DNA of 39,749 nt, taken from Sphingomonadales bacterium. Lineage in GTDB: Bacteria > Pseudomonadota > Alphaproteobacteria > Sphingomonadales > Sphingomonadaceae. Both the position numbers and the translations under genes were made by a program. Shown here piece after piece: positions 18,594-26,375 of the stretch (position 1 is its first letter; every line of letters starts with the position of its first letter). The notes under the pieces are model-generated. The model saw only the letters and a program-made list of their open reading frames with translations, was not told the DNA's origin and ran no database searches. The DNA lies in the NCBI GenBank assembly GCA_017302615.1, contig JAFLDB010000018.1, positions 1-39,749 of the forward strand, in the 5' to 3' direction.

Positions 18594-19742
18594 ATGCGCC
18601 TGTCCGATTGCCACAACATCGACGATTTCCGCCTGCTGGCGAAGCAGCGCCTGCCCTGGCCGGTGTTCGATTACATCGACGGTGCCGCCGATGACGAACT
18701 GACCAAGGGCCGCAACACGGCGGCCTACGCCGATTGCGATCTGGTGCCGGACGTGCTGGCCGGGGTGGACCGGATCGACACCAGCTGCACGATCCTCGGC
18801 CGCAAAAGCGCACTGCCGCTGATGCTGTCGCCCACCGCCTTGCAACGGGTGTTCCATTGGCAGGGCGAGCGCGCCGTGGCCCGCGCGGCGCAGAAGTTCG
18901 GGCTGTGGTTCGGCATTTCCAGCCTTGCCACCGTCTCGATCGAGGAGATCGGGGCGATGGGGGACAACCCCAAGCTGTTCCAGTTCTATTACCACAAGGA
19001 CCGCGGCCTCAACCGCTCGATGATCGAGCGCTGCCAGGCCGCGAACTTCGATGCCATTGCGCTGACGGTCGACACGATCGTGGCGGGCAAGCGCGAACGC
19101 TGCGCCCGCTCCGGCTTTACCTCTCCGCCCAGGTTCACGCCCGGCAACCTCCTGGGCTATGCGCTGAAGCCGCGCTGGGGGCTGGACTATCTGCTGCGCG
19201 AAAAGTTCGCCCTGCCCAATCTCGACACCCACGTGATCGAGGGAACCGGTCAGGCGGTTTCGATCGCGGGCTATTTCAACACCATGCTCGACCAGTCGAT
19301 GGACTGGAAAATGGCCGAGCAATTGCGCGATGACTGGGGCGGCAAGTTCGCGCTGAAAGGCGTGATGAGCGTGGCCGACGCGCGCCGCGCCGCCGACATG
19401 GGAATCGATGCGATCATGATTTCCAACCACGGCGGCCGCCAGCTGGACGGCAGCCGCGCGCCGTTCGACCAGCTGCGCGAAATTGTCGACGCGGTCGGCG
19501 GGCGGATCGAGATCATCTGCGATGGCGGCGTGCGGCGCGGCACCCATGCGCTGAAAGCCGTCTGCGCCGGGGCCACCGCGGCATCGGGCGGCCGCCTCTA
19601 CCTCTACGCCCTCGCCGCTGCCGGCCAGGCCGGGGTGGAACGCGCCGTCGGCATCCTCCAGGACGAGATCGAACGCGGGATGAAGCTGATGGGCGTGACC
19701 AGCATCGACCAGCTCACGGCGGACCGGCTGCGCTGGCGGTAA
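18594..19742 (+). CDS. lldD: FMN-dependent alpha-hydroxy-acid dehydrogenase, L-lactate dehydrogenase type
   Basis: Encodes 382 residues forming an FMN-binding TIM barrel. All active-site residues of the family can be placed: Tyr27 (FDYIDGAADDE), Tyr132 (FYYHKDRG), Asp160 (LTVDT), Arg167/169, Lys255 (ALKGVM), and the base His279 with Arg282 in SNHGGRQLDG. It oxidises L-lactate or a related 2-hydroxy acid and probably passes electrons to the respiratory chain. Exact substrate (lactate, mandelate, glycolate) is inferred. It follows the metallopeptidase gene by 35 bases. TCTAAC ends 8 bases before the ATG and there is no Shine-Dalgarno, so it may have its own near-leaderless promoter. Confidence 0.87.
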   Translation: MRLSDCHNIDDFRLLAKQRLPWPVFDYIDGAADDELTKGRNTAAYADCDLVPDVLAGVDRIDTSCTILGRKSALPLMLSPTALQRVFHWQGERAVARAAQKFGLWFGISSLATVSIEEIGAMGDNPKLFQFYYHKDRGLNRSMIERCQAANFDAIALTVDTIVAGKRERCARSGFTSPPRFTPGNLLGYALKPRWGLDYLLREKFALPNLDTHVIEGTGQAVSIAGYFNTMLDQSMDWKMAEQLRDDWGGKFALKGVMSVADARRAADMGIDAIMISNHGGRQLDGSRAPFDQLREIVDAVGGRIEIICDGGVRRGTHALKAVCAGATAASGGRLYLYALAAAGQAGVERAVGILQDEIERGMKLMGVTSIDQLTADRLRWR

Positions 19743-19831
19743 GTCGGCACTTGAAAGCAAGGCCGCAAGCGTTACTTTGGATTCGCGGGCCGGGCCCCTC
19801 TGGCGACCAATTCCGGTCGTGATGTCGGACC

Positions 19832-19851
19832 GCATCGGGTGAGCCCGATGC
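19832..19851 (+). terminator. Perfect hairpin after lldD, candidate terminator
   Basis: GCATCGGG and CCCGATGC form an 8-bp perfect stem with loop TGAG, 90 bases after the lldD stop. No T-run follows, so it may be an attenuating or regulatory hairpin in the leader of the stress-protein gene instead. Confidence 0.4.
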
Positions 19852-19918
19852 CGGTTAGTCCTGAAAATGCCGCGCCGGCACCCGGGCCACTCGTTTCGCG
19901 ATCATCGCAACGAGGACC

Positions 19919-20770
19919 ATGACAGTGACCGAACCCCGACAAATCCGCTCAGTCGCGCTTTATGCCCCGCTTGGCAGCTTTTCCGCCGACCACGGTCCGG
20001 CCGCCTTCGCGCCAGCATTTTGCCGGGCCATCAAGGCCAGCCTTACCGGGCTGCTATTCAACATCGAGGCCAATTCGCCACCTTCGCAGCACGCCCGCAG
20101 TCTTGCGGAGGCCGAGCAGGAATCGCGTGACCGGGATGCCGCCAACGCCGCCAATGCCGACCGGCTTGCGCAGCTGTGCACCGCGCAGGGTGTCACCGCC
20201 CGGACCGTCACGACGATCGACCATTCGCGCGGCCTGATCGGATGCGTGGCCGATCATGCCCGGGTGCATGACGCGCTGGTGATCGGATCGGTCCGCAACG
20301 GAATCCTGGGCGACCGGATGATGGCCGAGAACCTGCTGTTCGAGACAGGCCGCCCGGTGATCGTGGTGCCGGCTGCGCAGGCCCCGGAGTTCACCGGAAG
20401 CCGCATCGTGGCAGGCTGGGACAACACGCGGACATCCGCCCGGGCCCTGGGCGATGCCCTGTCCCTCCTGCCGGATCTGGCGGAAGTGGTGCTGGTGACG
20501 ATGGGCGACGAGAAGGCGATCCACTCAAGCCTGGACGATGCCGGACTGGTCGCCGCACTGTCGGCTCGCGGCCTCTCGGCAAGGGTCGAACACCGCGCCC
20601 TCGGCGGCCGGAAGATCGGCGATGCCCTGCAGGATGCGGCAATCGAACTGGACGCGGACCTGCTCGTGATGGGCGGCTGCGGCCATTCGCGGCTGCGTGA
20701 CTTCTTCCTGGGCGGGGCGACCATGGGCGTGCTCGATGCCCCGCGTCTGCCGATCCTGCTGTCGCACTGA
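19919..20770 (+). CDS. Tandem-domain universal stress protein
   Basis: Encodes 283 residues with two Usp folds. The first (about 10-155) is divergent and ends RPVIVVPAAQ. The second (about 160-283) carries the ATP-binding loop MGGCGHSRLRDFFLGGAT (G-x2-G-x9-G-[ST]) and ends RLPILLSH, which is diagnostic. Tandem Usp proteins respond to starvation or low oxygen in many bacteria. Here the regulatory signal is not visible. GAGG precedes the ATG, and a strong hairpin follows the gene. Confidence 0.88.
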   Translation: MTVTEPRQIRSVALYAPLGSFSADHGPAAFAPAFCRAIKASLTGLLFNIEANSPPSQHARSLAEAEQESRDRDAANAANADRLAQLCTAQGVTARTVTTIDHSRGLIGCVADHARVHDALVIGSVRNGILGDRMMAENLLFETGRPVIVVPAAQAPEFTGSRIVAGWDNTRTSARALGDALSLLPDLAEVVLVTMGDEKAIHSSLDDAGLVAALSARGLSARVEHRALGGRKIGDALQDAAIELDADLLVMGGCGHSRLRDFFLGGATMGVLDAPRLPILLSH

Positions 20771-20779
20771 AATGACAAA

Positions 20780-20805
20780 GGGCCGGAGCGCTTCCGCTCC
20801 GGCCC
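20780..20805. terminator. Bidirectional hairpin between convergent genes
   Basis: A perfect 11-bp GC-rich stem (GGGCCGGAGCG with CGCTCCGGCCC) encloses loop CTTC. It lies 10 bases after the stress-protein stop and 28 bases beyond the end of the SH3-like gene coming from the other side. On the minus strand CTTTGTCATT follows, the better tail. Confidence 0.75.
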
Positions 20806-20833
20806 GAAACCGCACAGGCATGATCCAAGGCCC

Positions 20834-21235
20834 TCAGCCCGCCGTCACCGCAATCAGATCGGACTTGATCCAGCCCCAGTCGCACGGACCCAGATAGGGA
20901 CGGTCTTCCTCGACCGGGGAGGAGACGCCGCAGTCCTTCTCGGGATCGTCGCTATAGACAATTCCGGTCATCCCGCTTTCCTCGCTGGTTTCGCAGATCC
21001 ACACCTTGCTGCCACCGTGCAGGGTTGCGACGTAATCGAGATCGGTGCTGTCCCCCGGAAAGACCATGACGGATTCGTCCGGCCCGGTTTCCGCAATCTC
21101 GCCCAGACTGCAGGCATCCACTTCCCCGGCGGCGATCAGCATCACCGGGCGGTTGCCCTGGCTGTACATCGGCTGAGCCGTGGCGGAAGCGGCCAGGAAC
21201 AGCGTTCCGGCAATAATGGCAAGGCTGGCTTTCAT
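20834..21235 (-). CDS. Small secreted SH3-like protein
   Basis: Encodes 133 residues from the ATG at 21235. A second in-frame ATG at 21256 overlaps the stop of the CopC-like gene. The signal peptide is MKASLAIIAGTLFLAASATAQ. The mature part, with GDSTDLDYVATLHGGSKVWICE, GMTGIVYSDDP, DCGVSSP and YLGPCDWGWIKSDLI, has the layout of the bacterial SH3-like proteins common in sphingomonads. Four cysteines probably form two disulfides. Likely role is in the periplasm or at the cell wall, by analogy only. It follows the CopC-like gene by 17 bases. Confidence 0.72.
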   Translation of the reverse strand: MKASLAIIAGTLFLAASATAQPMYSQGNRPVMLIAAGEVDACSLGEIAETGPDESVMVFPGDSTDLDYVATLHGGSKVWICETSEESGMTGIVYSDDPEKDCGVSSPVEEDRPYLGPCDWGWIKSDLIAVTAG

Positions 21236-21252
21236 GGCGTCGTTTCTCCAGA

Positions 21253-21675
21253 TCATTCCGCTTCGGCGGCGGGTTCGGTTGCGGGCTCGGCCTCAATCTC
21301 GAAACCGGTAAAACCGGCAATCGCGTCGGTCGATCCCGGGTTGGTCACCGAGACGGCATAGTTGATGTAATACTGCCCGCCTGCCGTCAGCGGCGCAGGC
21401 AGCGCCAGGGTAAAGCTTTTGCCCTTGCGGGCGGGATCCTCGCGATCGAATATGTCGAACAGCACCAGCTTGCTCTGGTCGGGCAGTTCGACATCGACAT
21501 GGACCAGATCGACCTCGCGGCTGAAAATAATCGTTACATTGCTGACCGGACCGGACACGACCGCCTCGTTCTGCGGCGTCGCGGCAACCAGCACAGCCGA
21601 TTGCTGCGCCTGGGCGGCAAGCGGTGCGGCGGCGGCCACCAAGGCCAGGCCAAGGAATATTCCGCGCAAGGTCAT
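21253..21675 (-). CDS. Exported CopC-fold protein lacking the usual copper ligands
   Basis: Encodes 140 residues. The signal peptide is MTLRGIFLGLALVAAAAPLAAQAQ. The mature domain resembles CopC/YobA: AATPQNEAVVSGPVSNVTIIFSREVD at the start, then LPAPLTAGGQYYINYAVSVTNPGSTDAIAGFTGFEI at the end. CopC proteins bind copper through an N-terminal His and further His residues; this protein has no histidine at the mature N-terminus and lacks the usual DGH segment, so copper binding is doubtful. An acidic Ala/Glu/Pro tail ends it. The start at 21675 is supported by GGAG eight bases upstream. It lies between the Cys-rich and SH3-like genes. Confidence 0.72.
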   Translation of the reverse strand: MTLRGIFLGLALVAAAAPLAAQAQQSAVLVAATPQNEAVVSGPVSNVTIIFSREVDLVHVDVELPDQSKLVLFDIFDREDPARKGKSFTLALPAPLTAGGQYYINYAVSVTNPGSTDAIAGFTGFEIEAEPATEPAAEAE

Positions 21676-21753
21676 TGTGGTAACTCCGGCAAGAGCGGGG
21701 CCGCAGTAAAATGCGCGGCCCCGCCCGGGTTCAGTCTTGGGTTGCGGCAAGGA

Positions 21754-22590
21754 TCAGCAGCCCTTCTTCTTGCCGAGGCCGCCGCCGAGCACCGCGCCGG
21801 TGCGCGCACCGGACTTGCCACCGACTACGCCGCCGACCACCGCGCCGGCCACCGCGCCGCTTTCGCAATTGGCGGGCTTGGACTCGGTCTGGGCCTGGGT
21901 GGAGGTGGTCGCCGGAGCGGCGCTGCTGGCAGCGGCGCCGGAGTTGCTGGCGAACCAGGCCTCGGCCGCGGGTGAGAAGGTGTCGCCTACCGCCTTGGTG
22001 TCACCGCGGTTGCGCATGGTCCAGCCATAGACCTCGTTGAAGTCCTTGTTGCCGTGGGCTTCCGCGCGGTTCTTCGGGATGTGCTTGTAATTGGACGTGC
22101 ACCAGATGCCCCATTCGTCCAGCTCACCCGCAGCGCAAGCCTTGCCGTTCTTGAGGCGCGCGACGGAAGGGTTCTCGATCGTGGTGTAGCAGGTGGCAAG
22201 ATCGCGGGTCGAAGCCCAGCCCAGCGGGCAGCGGGCATTGGGTGCGGGCTTGGTCAGCTTGGGGCCGCCCGAAGCACGAATTTCAGCCGAGGTCTGGGTC
22301 GATTGCTTGGTCGTGCAATAACGTTCGGAGGGATTGTAGCCCGCTGCGCAAGGCTCGCTGGTGCTGGCGCGCAGGTAGACCTTGGGGGCCACAGAACTGT
22401 CCGGATAGCACCGCCCGCGTACACCGGCCTGGCCCGGGCGGGTGCCCCCTTCGTGCCAGTCGACCGGGCAGATCCCGACCTTCTCCACCGAAGTGGTATT
22501 CTGGCCCTGAGCGATGGCGGGCGAAACGGAAACGCTGGCCGCAAGCACGGCAACAGCGGCGGCCCCAAGGCCGGCGAGAGCGATTTTCAT
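21754..22590 (-). CDS. Secreted Cys-rich repeat protein with C-terminal glycine zipper
   Basis: Encodes 278 residues. I do not recognise the family. The signal peptide ends near SPAIAQ (residue 28). The mature part holds four units with one Cys near the start of the unit and another 11-20 residues later: Cys41/61, Cys81/92, Cys121/134, Cys152/164. Three begin C-[AP]-[AL]-G (CAAGY, CPLGW, CAAGE), and the second Cys is followed by Y or T. A Ser/Ala/Thr linker leads to a Gly-zipper (244-272, AVAGAVVGGVVGG) bracketed by Cys242 and the terminal Cys278. Glycine zippers insert in or pack against membranes. The start at 22590 has GGAG ten bases upstream; a longer frame to 22725 lacks any signal peptide. 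It leads the three-gene exported cluster. Confidence 0.7.
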   Translation of the reverse strand: MKIALAGLGAAAVAVLAASVSVSPAIAQGQNTTSVEKVGICPVDWHEGGTRPGQAGVRGRCYPDSSVAPKVYLRASTSEPCAAGYNPSERYCTTKQSTQTSAEIRASGGPKLTKPAPNARCPLGWASTRDLATCYTTIENPSVARLKNGKACAAGELDEWGIWCTSNYKHIPKNRAEAHGNKDFNEVYGWTMRNRGDTKAVGDTFSPAAEAWFASNSGAAASSAAPATTSTQAQTESKPANCESGAVAGAVVGGVVGGKSGARTGAVLGGGLGKKKGC

Positions 22591-22778
22591 GAGGATCGGA
22601 CTCCACGAAAGAGAAGCCGCCCCGGCTGTGCCGGAACTGGCAAGACTGGTTCTGCCGCTTGGGCATTGCAGGCTGTCTATTGGGCTGGCCGGCGACCGCT
22701 TGAACGATTCCGACCGGCTGTGCATTTTTCAACCAGAACCGGAAGAAGACCCCGTAAACCCTCCGTGACAAACGAAAA

Positions 22779-22804
22779 GGGCCGAGGCGTTTTCGCCCCG
22801 GCCC
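22779..22804 (-). terminator. Rho-independent terminator of the sdhCDA operon
   Basis: An 11-bp stem with one mismatch (22779-22789 with 22794-22804) encloses loop TTTT, 29 bases after the sdhA stop. On the minus strand CTTTTCGTTTG follows, a good U-rich tail. Confidence 0.78.
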
Positions 22805-22833
22805 CTGTCATTTCCCGGCTTCAGCCGCAGCGA

Positions 22834-24651
22834 TCAATAGACCCGCTTCTTCGGCTTGATGTACTCGACATCGTCGGTCAGCGTGTATTCGTGGACCGGG
22901 CGGTAATCGAGCTTCACTTCGCCGCCCTTGCCGCCCCAGCCTTCGAACCAGGCGGCGGTATGCTTCATCCAGCCGGCATCGTCGCGATCGGGGAAATCCT
23001 CGTGCGCGTGGGCGCCGCGGCTTTCCTTGCGGTTGTGCGCGCCGTGCAGGGTGACGCTGGCCTGGCTGATCAGGTTGTCCAGTTCCAGCGTCTCGATCAG
23101 GTCACTGTTCCAGATCAGCGAGCGGTCGGACACCTTGATGTCCTGCATGCGGCTGTAGGTGGCGGCCAGCTTGACCTTGCCTTCGGCCATCAGTTCATCG
23201 TTGCGGAACACGGCCGCGTGGCCCGACATGGTGCGCTGCATTTCGGTGCGCACTTCGGCCGTCGGCGAGCCGCCGTTGGCGTGGCGGAAGTGATCGAGCC
23301 GGGTCAGCGCGAGGTCGGCGCTGTCCTTGGGCAGTTCGGCATGGGCCGACTGCGGCTTGATGATTTCCTTGAGGCGGTGCCCGGCGGCGCGGCCAAACAC
23401 CACGAGGTCGATCAGCGAGTTCGAGCCGAGGCGGTTGGCGCCGTGGACCGAAACGCAGGCGGCTTCACCCACCGCGAACAGGCCCGGCACAACCGTTTCC
23501 GGATTGCCGTCGGCACCGATGGTGACGACTTCGCCCATGTAGTTGGTGGGAATGCCGCCCATGTTGTAGTGCACGGTCGGCACCACGGGGAGCGGCTGGC
23601 GGGTCAGATCGACGCCGGCAAAGATCTTGCCGCTTTCGGTGATCCCAGGCAGGCGCTGGGCCAGCACGTCGGGATCGATGTGATCGAGGTGCAGGAAGAT
23701 GTGGTCCTTGTTGGGGCCCACGCCGCGCCCTTCGCGGATTTCCAGTGCCATCGAGCGCGACACGACGTCGCGGCTGGCCAGGTCCTTGGCCGAGGGGGCA
23801 TAGCGTTCCATGAAACGCTCGCCTTCGGAGTTGGTCAGATAGCCGCCTTCCCCGCGCGCCCCTTCGGTGATCAGCACGCCGGCGCCGTAGATGCCGGTGG
23901 GGTGGAACTGGACGAATTCCATGTCCTGCAGCGGCAGCCCGGCACGCAGCACCATCCCGCCGCCGTCGCCGGTGCAGGTGTGGGCCGAAGTGGCGGTGTA
24001 ATAGCAGCGGCCATAGCCGCCGGTTGCCAGCACCACGGCATGGGCGCGGAAGCGGTGGATCGAGCCATCTTCCATGCACATGGCGATCACGCCGCGGCAC
24101 GCGCCGTTTTCCATGATAAGGTCGATCGCGAAGTATTCGATGAAGAAGTCCGCATCGTACTTCAGGCTCTGCTGATAGAGCGCGTGGAGCATGGCGTGGC
24201 CGGTACGGTCGGCCGCGGCGCAGGTGCGCTGCACCGGCGGGCCTTCGCCCATGTTCTGCATGTGGCCGCCAAACGGACGCTGATAGATCGTGCCGTCCGG
24301 GTTGCGCGAAAACGGCACACCGGCGTGCTCCAGCTCGTAAACCGCCTGGGGCGCTTCGCGGACCATGTATTCGATCGCGTCCTGGTCACCCAGCCAGTCC
24401 GAACCCTTGACGGTGTCGAACATGTGCCAGGTCCAGTGGTCCGGGCTGTTGTTCTTGAGGCTTGCGGCGATCCCGCCCTGGGCGGCCACGGTGTGGCTGC
24501 GGGTGGGGAACACCTTGGTGATGCAGGCGGTCTTGAGACCCGCTTCGGCGCTGCCCATGGTGGCGCGCAGACCGGACCCCCCGGCGCCGACAACCACCGT
24601 GTCATAGGTGTGGTCGATGATCTTGTAGGCAGGCGTCACTTTATCGGCCAT
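22834..24651 (-). CDS. sdhA: Succinate dehydrogenase flavoprotein subunit
   Basis: Encodes 605 residues. GAGGSG at 22-27 binds FAD. His53 in [10 protein letters not shown] is the covalent flavin attachment site. [15 protein letters not shown], [18 protein letters not shown] and [16 protein letters not shown] segments follow as in SdhA, and PKKRVY closes the protein. It oxidises succinate to fumarate in complex II, on the cytoplasmic face of the inner membrane. The ATG at 24651 is one base past the sdhD stop; a longer frame to 24768 lies inside sdhD and was rejected. The operon order is sdhC-sdhD-sdhA and ends in a hairpin terminator; sdhB is not next to it. Confidence 0.97.
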   Translation of the reverse strand: MADKVTPAYKIIDHTYDTVVVGAGGSGLRATMGSAEAGLKTACITKVFPTRSHTVAAQGGIAASLKNNSPDHWTWHMFDTVKGSDWLGDQDAIEYMVREAPQAVYELEHAGVPFSRNPDGTIYQRPFGGHMQNMGEGPPVQRTCAAADRTGHAMLHALYQQSLKYDADFFIEYFAIDLIMENGACRGVIAMCMEDGSIHRFRAHAVVLATGGYGRCYYTATSAHTCTGDGGGMVLRAGLPLQDMEFVQFHPTGIYGAGVLITEGARGEGGYLTNSEGERFMERYAPSAKDLASRDVVSRSMALEIREGRGVGPNKDHIFLHLDHIDPDVLAQRLPGITESGKIFAGVDLTRQPLPVVPTVHYNMGGIPTNYMGEVVTIGADGNPETVVPGLFAVGEAACVSVHGANRLGSNSLIDLVVFGRAAGHRLKEIIKPQSAHAELPKDSADLALTRLDHFRHANGGSPTAEVRTEMQRTMSGHAAVFRNDELMAEGKVKLAATYSRMQDIKVSDRSLIWNSDLIETLELDNLISQASVTLHGAHNRKESRGAHAHEDFPDRDDAGWMKHTAAWFEGWGGKGGEVKLDYRPVHEYTLTDDVEYIKPKKRVY

Positions 24652-24652
24652 C

Positions 24653-25084
24653 TCAGCGGCCTCCCATTGCGGATTGCAGCGCGGCGGCGGCGCTTTCCTG
24701 ACCGGCTGCCAGCATGACCATCCGGGCGATGAAGAACAGGCTGGCCCCGGCCCCACCGAACGCGGCAAGGTTCAGCGCGGCCATGGCGGCAAATTTGTTG
24801 GCATGATCGTGGACATAGTCTTCCACCACCACCTGCAGGCCAAGCCGGGCGTGCCAGAAGGTGGAGACTACGAACAGGGCCAGCAGCACGGCGTTGAACG
24901 GCCCGGTCGCCCAGGTCATCAGCGTGCCGTATTCATAGTTCGGCATGGTCACCAGGCTGAACACCAGCCACAGCCCCAGAAACAGGTTGGCGATCGCGGT
25001 ATAGCGCTGGACCAGCCAGTGATGCGTGCCCGAATGGGCCGAGCCGTGTCCGCGGACGCGGCCGATCGAGGTTCCGTTACCCAT
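24653..25084 (-). CDS. sdhD: Succinate dehydrogenase membrane anchor subunit
   Basis: Encodes 143 residues with three hydrophobic segments (about 28-47, 55-78, 98-125). [19 protein letters not shown] and [16 protein letters not shown] are the conserved SdhD elements, with the latter His a heme-ligand candidate. Together with SdhC it anchors complex II, binds heme b and forms the ubiquinone site. It lies 12 bases after sdhC and is coupled to sdhA. Confidence 0.92.
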   Translation of the reverse strand: MGNGTSIGRVRGHGSAHSGTHHWLVQRYTAIANLFLGLWLVFSLVTMPNYEYGTLMTWATGPFNAVLLALFVVSTFWHARLGLQVVVEDYVHDHANKFAAMAALNLAAFGGAGASLFFIARMVMLAAGQESAAAALQSAMGGR

Positions 25085-25096
25085 CGTCTTTCGCCC

Positions 25097-25483
25097 TTAC
25101 TTGAGGAGGATCGCGGCCCAGGTCACGACAGTCGCGGCGAGCGCGAACAGCGGCGTGAAGACCGACCAGGCAGCGTTGCTCTTGAGTTCGAAACCGGCCC
25201 CGATATCGAGCACGAAGTGGCGCACGCCCGAAGCCATGTGGTTGAAGAAGGCCCAGGTCAGGCCGACCAGCACCACCTTGCCGTACCAGGCGGCGGCGTG
25301 GGCGCTGAACGCCTCGTAAGCCGCAGGACCGCCGGCCAGCGAGGCCAGCCAGTAGATCAGCACGCCGAGGCCGACCAGGGCCATGCCGTCTCCGGTCACG
25401 CGGTGGAGGATCGAAACCAGCATCGCCGGTCCCCAGCGCCACACCTGCAGGTGGGGCGAAAGCGGGCGGTTCTTGGTGGCCAT
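25097..25483 (-). CDS. sdhC: Succinate dehydrogenase cytochrome b556 subunit
   Basis: Encodes 128 residues. RPLSPHLQVWRWGPAMLVSILHRVTG is the SdhC signature, with the Ser and Arg that contact quinone. HMASGVRHFVLDIG holds the heme-ligating His. Three membrane segments are visible. It is the first gene of sdhCDA, and 150 bases of intergenic DNA separate it from the divergent SDR gene. GGGGAAA before the ATG can serve as the ribosome-binding site. Confidence 0.93.
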   Translation of the reverse strand: MATKNRPLSPHLQVWRWGPAMLVSILHRVTGDGMALVGLGVLIYWLASLAGGPAAYEAFSAHAAAWYGKVVLVGLTWAFFNHMASGVRHFVLDIGAGFELKSNAAWSVFTPLFALAATVVTWAAILLK

Positions 25484-25633
25484 TTGCGCCGTTTCCCCTT
25501 GTCCTTGGCCGGGGCACGCGGCCCCGCTTGCGAACTCCCCATAATCAAAACGAAGGGCGGCGCAAGCGCACTGAAGGTCGTATTTCCCGCAATCGCGATT
25601 CCCATCGGCGCGAAACCTGCCTAGAGCGGTGCC

Positions 25634-26353
25634 ATGACCCAGCTTACCGCCCTCGTCACCGGTTCATCGCGCGGAATTGGCGCGGCCATTGCCAGCGGCC
25701 TGCGCGCCCGCGGCGTCACCGTGATCGGCCACGCCACCCGCGCCGTCGACTCGGACACGATTCCGGCCGATCTGACCGATCCCGCCGCTCCCAGCCGCAT
25801 CTGGGACGAGGCGCTGGCCCGTTCGCCCAGCGGCCGGATCGACCTGCTGGTCAACAATGCCGGGCTGTTCCAGCCCAACCCGCTGGCGCTGAGCGACATC
25901 GAATGGCTGGATAACTGGGAAGATACGCTGCGCATCAACCTGACCGCCGCGGCCGAACTGTCGCGCTTTGCCGTGAAGCACTGGCTGGCGGGCCAGCGGG
26001 ACGGGCGGATCGTCCATATCGCCAGCCGGGCCGGATATCGCGGGGATTCGCCCGATCACTGGCACTATGCCGCCGCCAAGGGCGGGATGATCGCCATGCA
26101 CAAGACCATTGCCCGGCAATATGCCGCGCGCGGCGTGATGAGCTATGCGATCTGTCCGGGCTTCACCGATACGGCGATGGCCGGGGATTACCTGGCCAGC
26201 CGGGGCGGACCGGGCCTTCTGGCCGACATTCCGCTGGGCCGGGTCGCCACGCCCGAGGAGATCGCCACCATGGCCGTGTTCTGCGCGCTCGATGCGCCGG
26301 AAAGCATGACCGGGGCGGTGCTGGATGCCAATGGAGCAAGCTATGTTCGGTAA
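25634..26353 (+). CDS. Short-chain dehydrogenase/reductase
   Basis: Encodes 239 residues. The cofactor motif TGSSRGIG lies at 9-16, NNAG in LLVNNAGLFQP, catalytic Ser in HIASRAGYRG, Tyr/Lys in HYAAAKGG, and ICPGFTDTAMAG follows as in FabG-like enzymes. The C-terminus MTGAVLDANGASYVR is the family's dimer end. Substrate unknown. It starts a dense plus-strand run with a beta-lactamase-fold gene, prmA and an EamA transporter. Its last codons lie in the first copy of a 19-bp tandem duplication. Confidence 0.85.
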   Translation: MTQLTALVTGSSRGIGAAIASGLRARGVTVIGHATRAVDSDTIPADLTDPAAPSRIWDEALARSPSGRIDLLVNNAGLFQPNPLALSDIEWLDNWEDTLRINLTAAAELSRFAVKHWLAGQRDGRIVHIASRAGYRGDSPDHWHYAAAKGGMIAMHKTIARQYAARGVMSYAICPGFTDTAMAGDYLASRGGPGLLADIPLGRVATPEEIATMAVFCALDAPESMTGAVLDANGASYVR

Positions 26354-26375
26354 GCTAAGCTATGTTCGGTAAGCT
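26338..26375. repeat. Perfect 19-bp tandem duplication at the SDR/beta-lactamase junction
   Basis: AAGCTATGTTCGGTAAGCT occurs twice, end to end (26338-26356 and 26357-26375), with no mismatch. The first copy holds the SDR stop codon and the second holds the beta-lactamase start. The unit itself begins and ends with AAGCT, a microhomology that could have primed slippage. Without the second copy the two genes would overlap by 11 bases. Confidence 0.95.

Noticed and set aside
20780..20805. Hairpin as a copy of the ligA palindromic element
   Set aside because: The stem sequence (GGGCCGGAGCG) differs from the CTCCCC/GGGGAG and ACCA/TGGT stems; it is a plain terminator between convergent genes.
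21253..21675. Copper-resistance protein CopC
   Set aside because: The fold pattern is similar, but the histidine ligands, including the N-terminal one, are missing, so I did not assign the copper role.
22054..24717. 887-residue plus-strand open frame antisense to sdhA
   Set aside because: It mirrors sdhA and the Cys-rich gene codon for codon. Long antisense frames are expected in GC-rich genes with G/C at third positions. The protein is Arg/His/Gly-rich with no motif.
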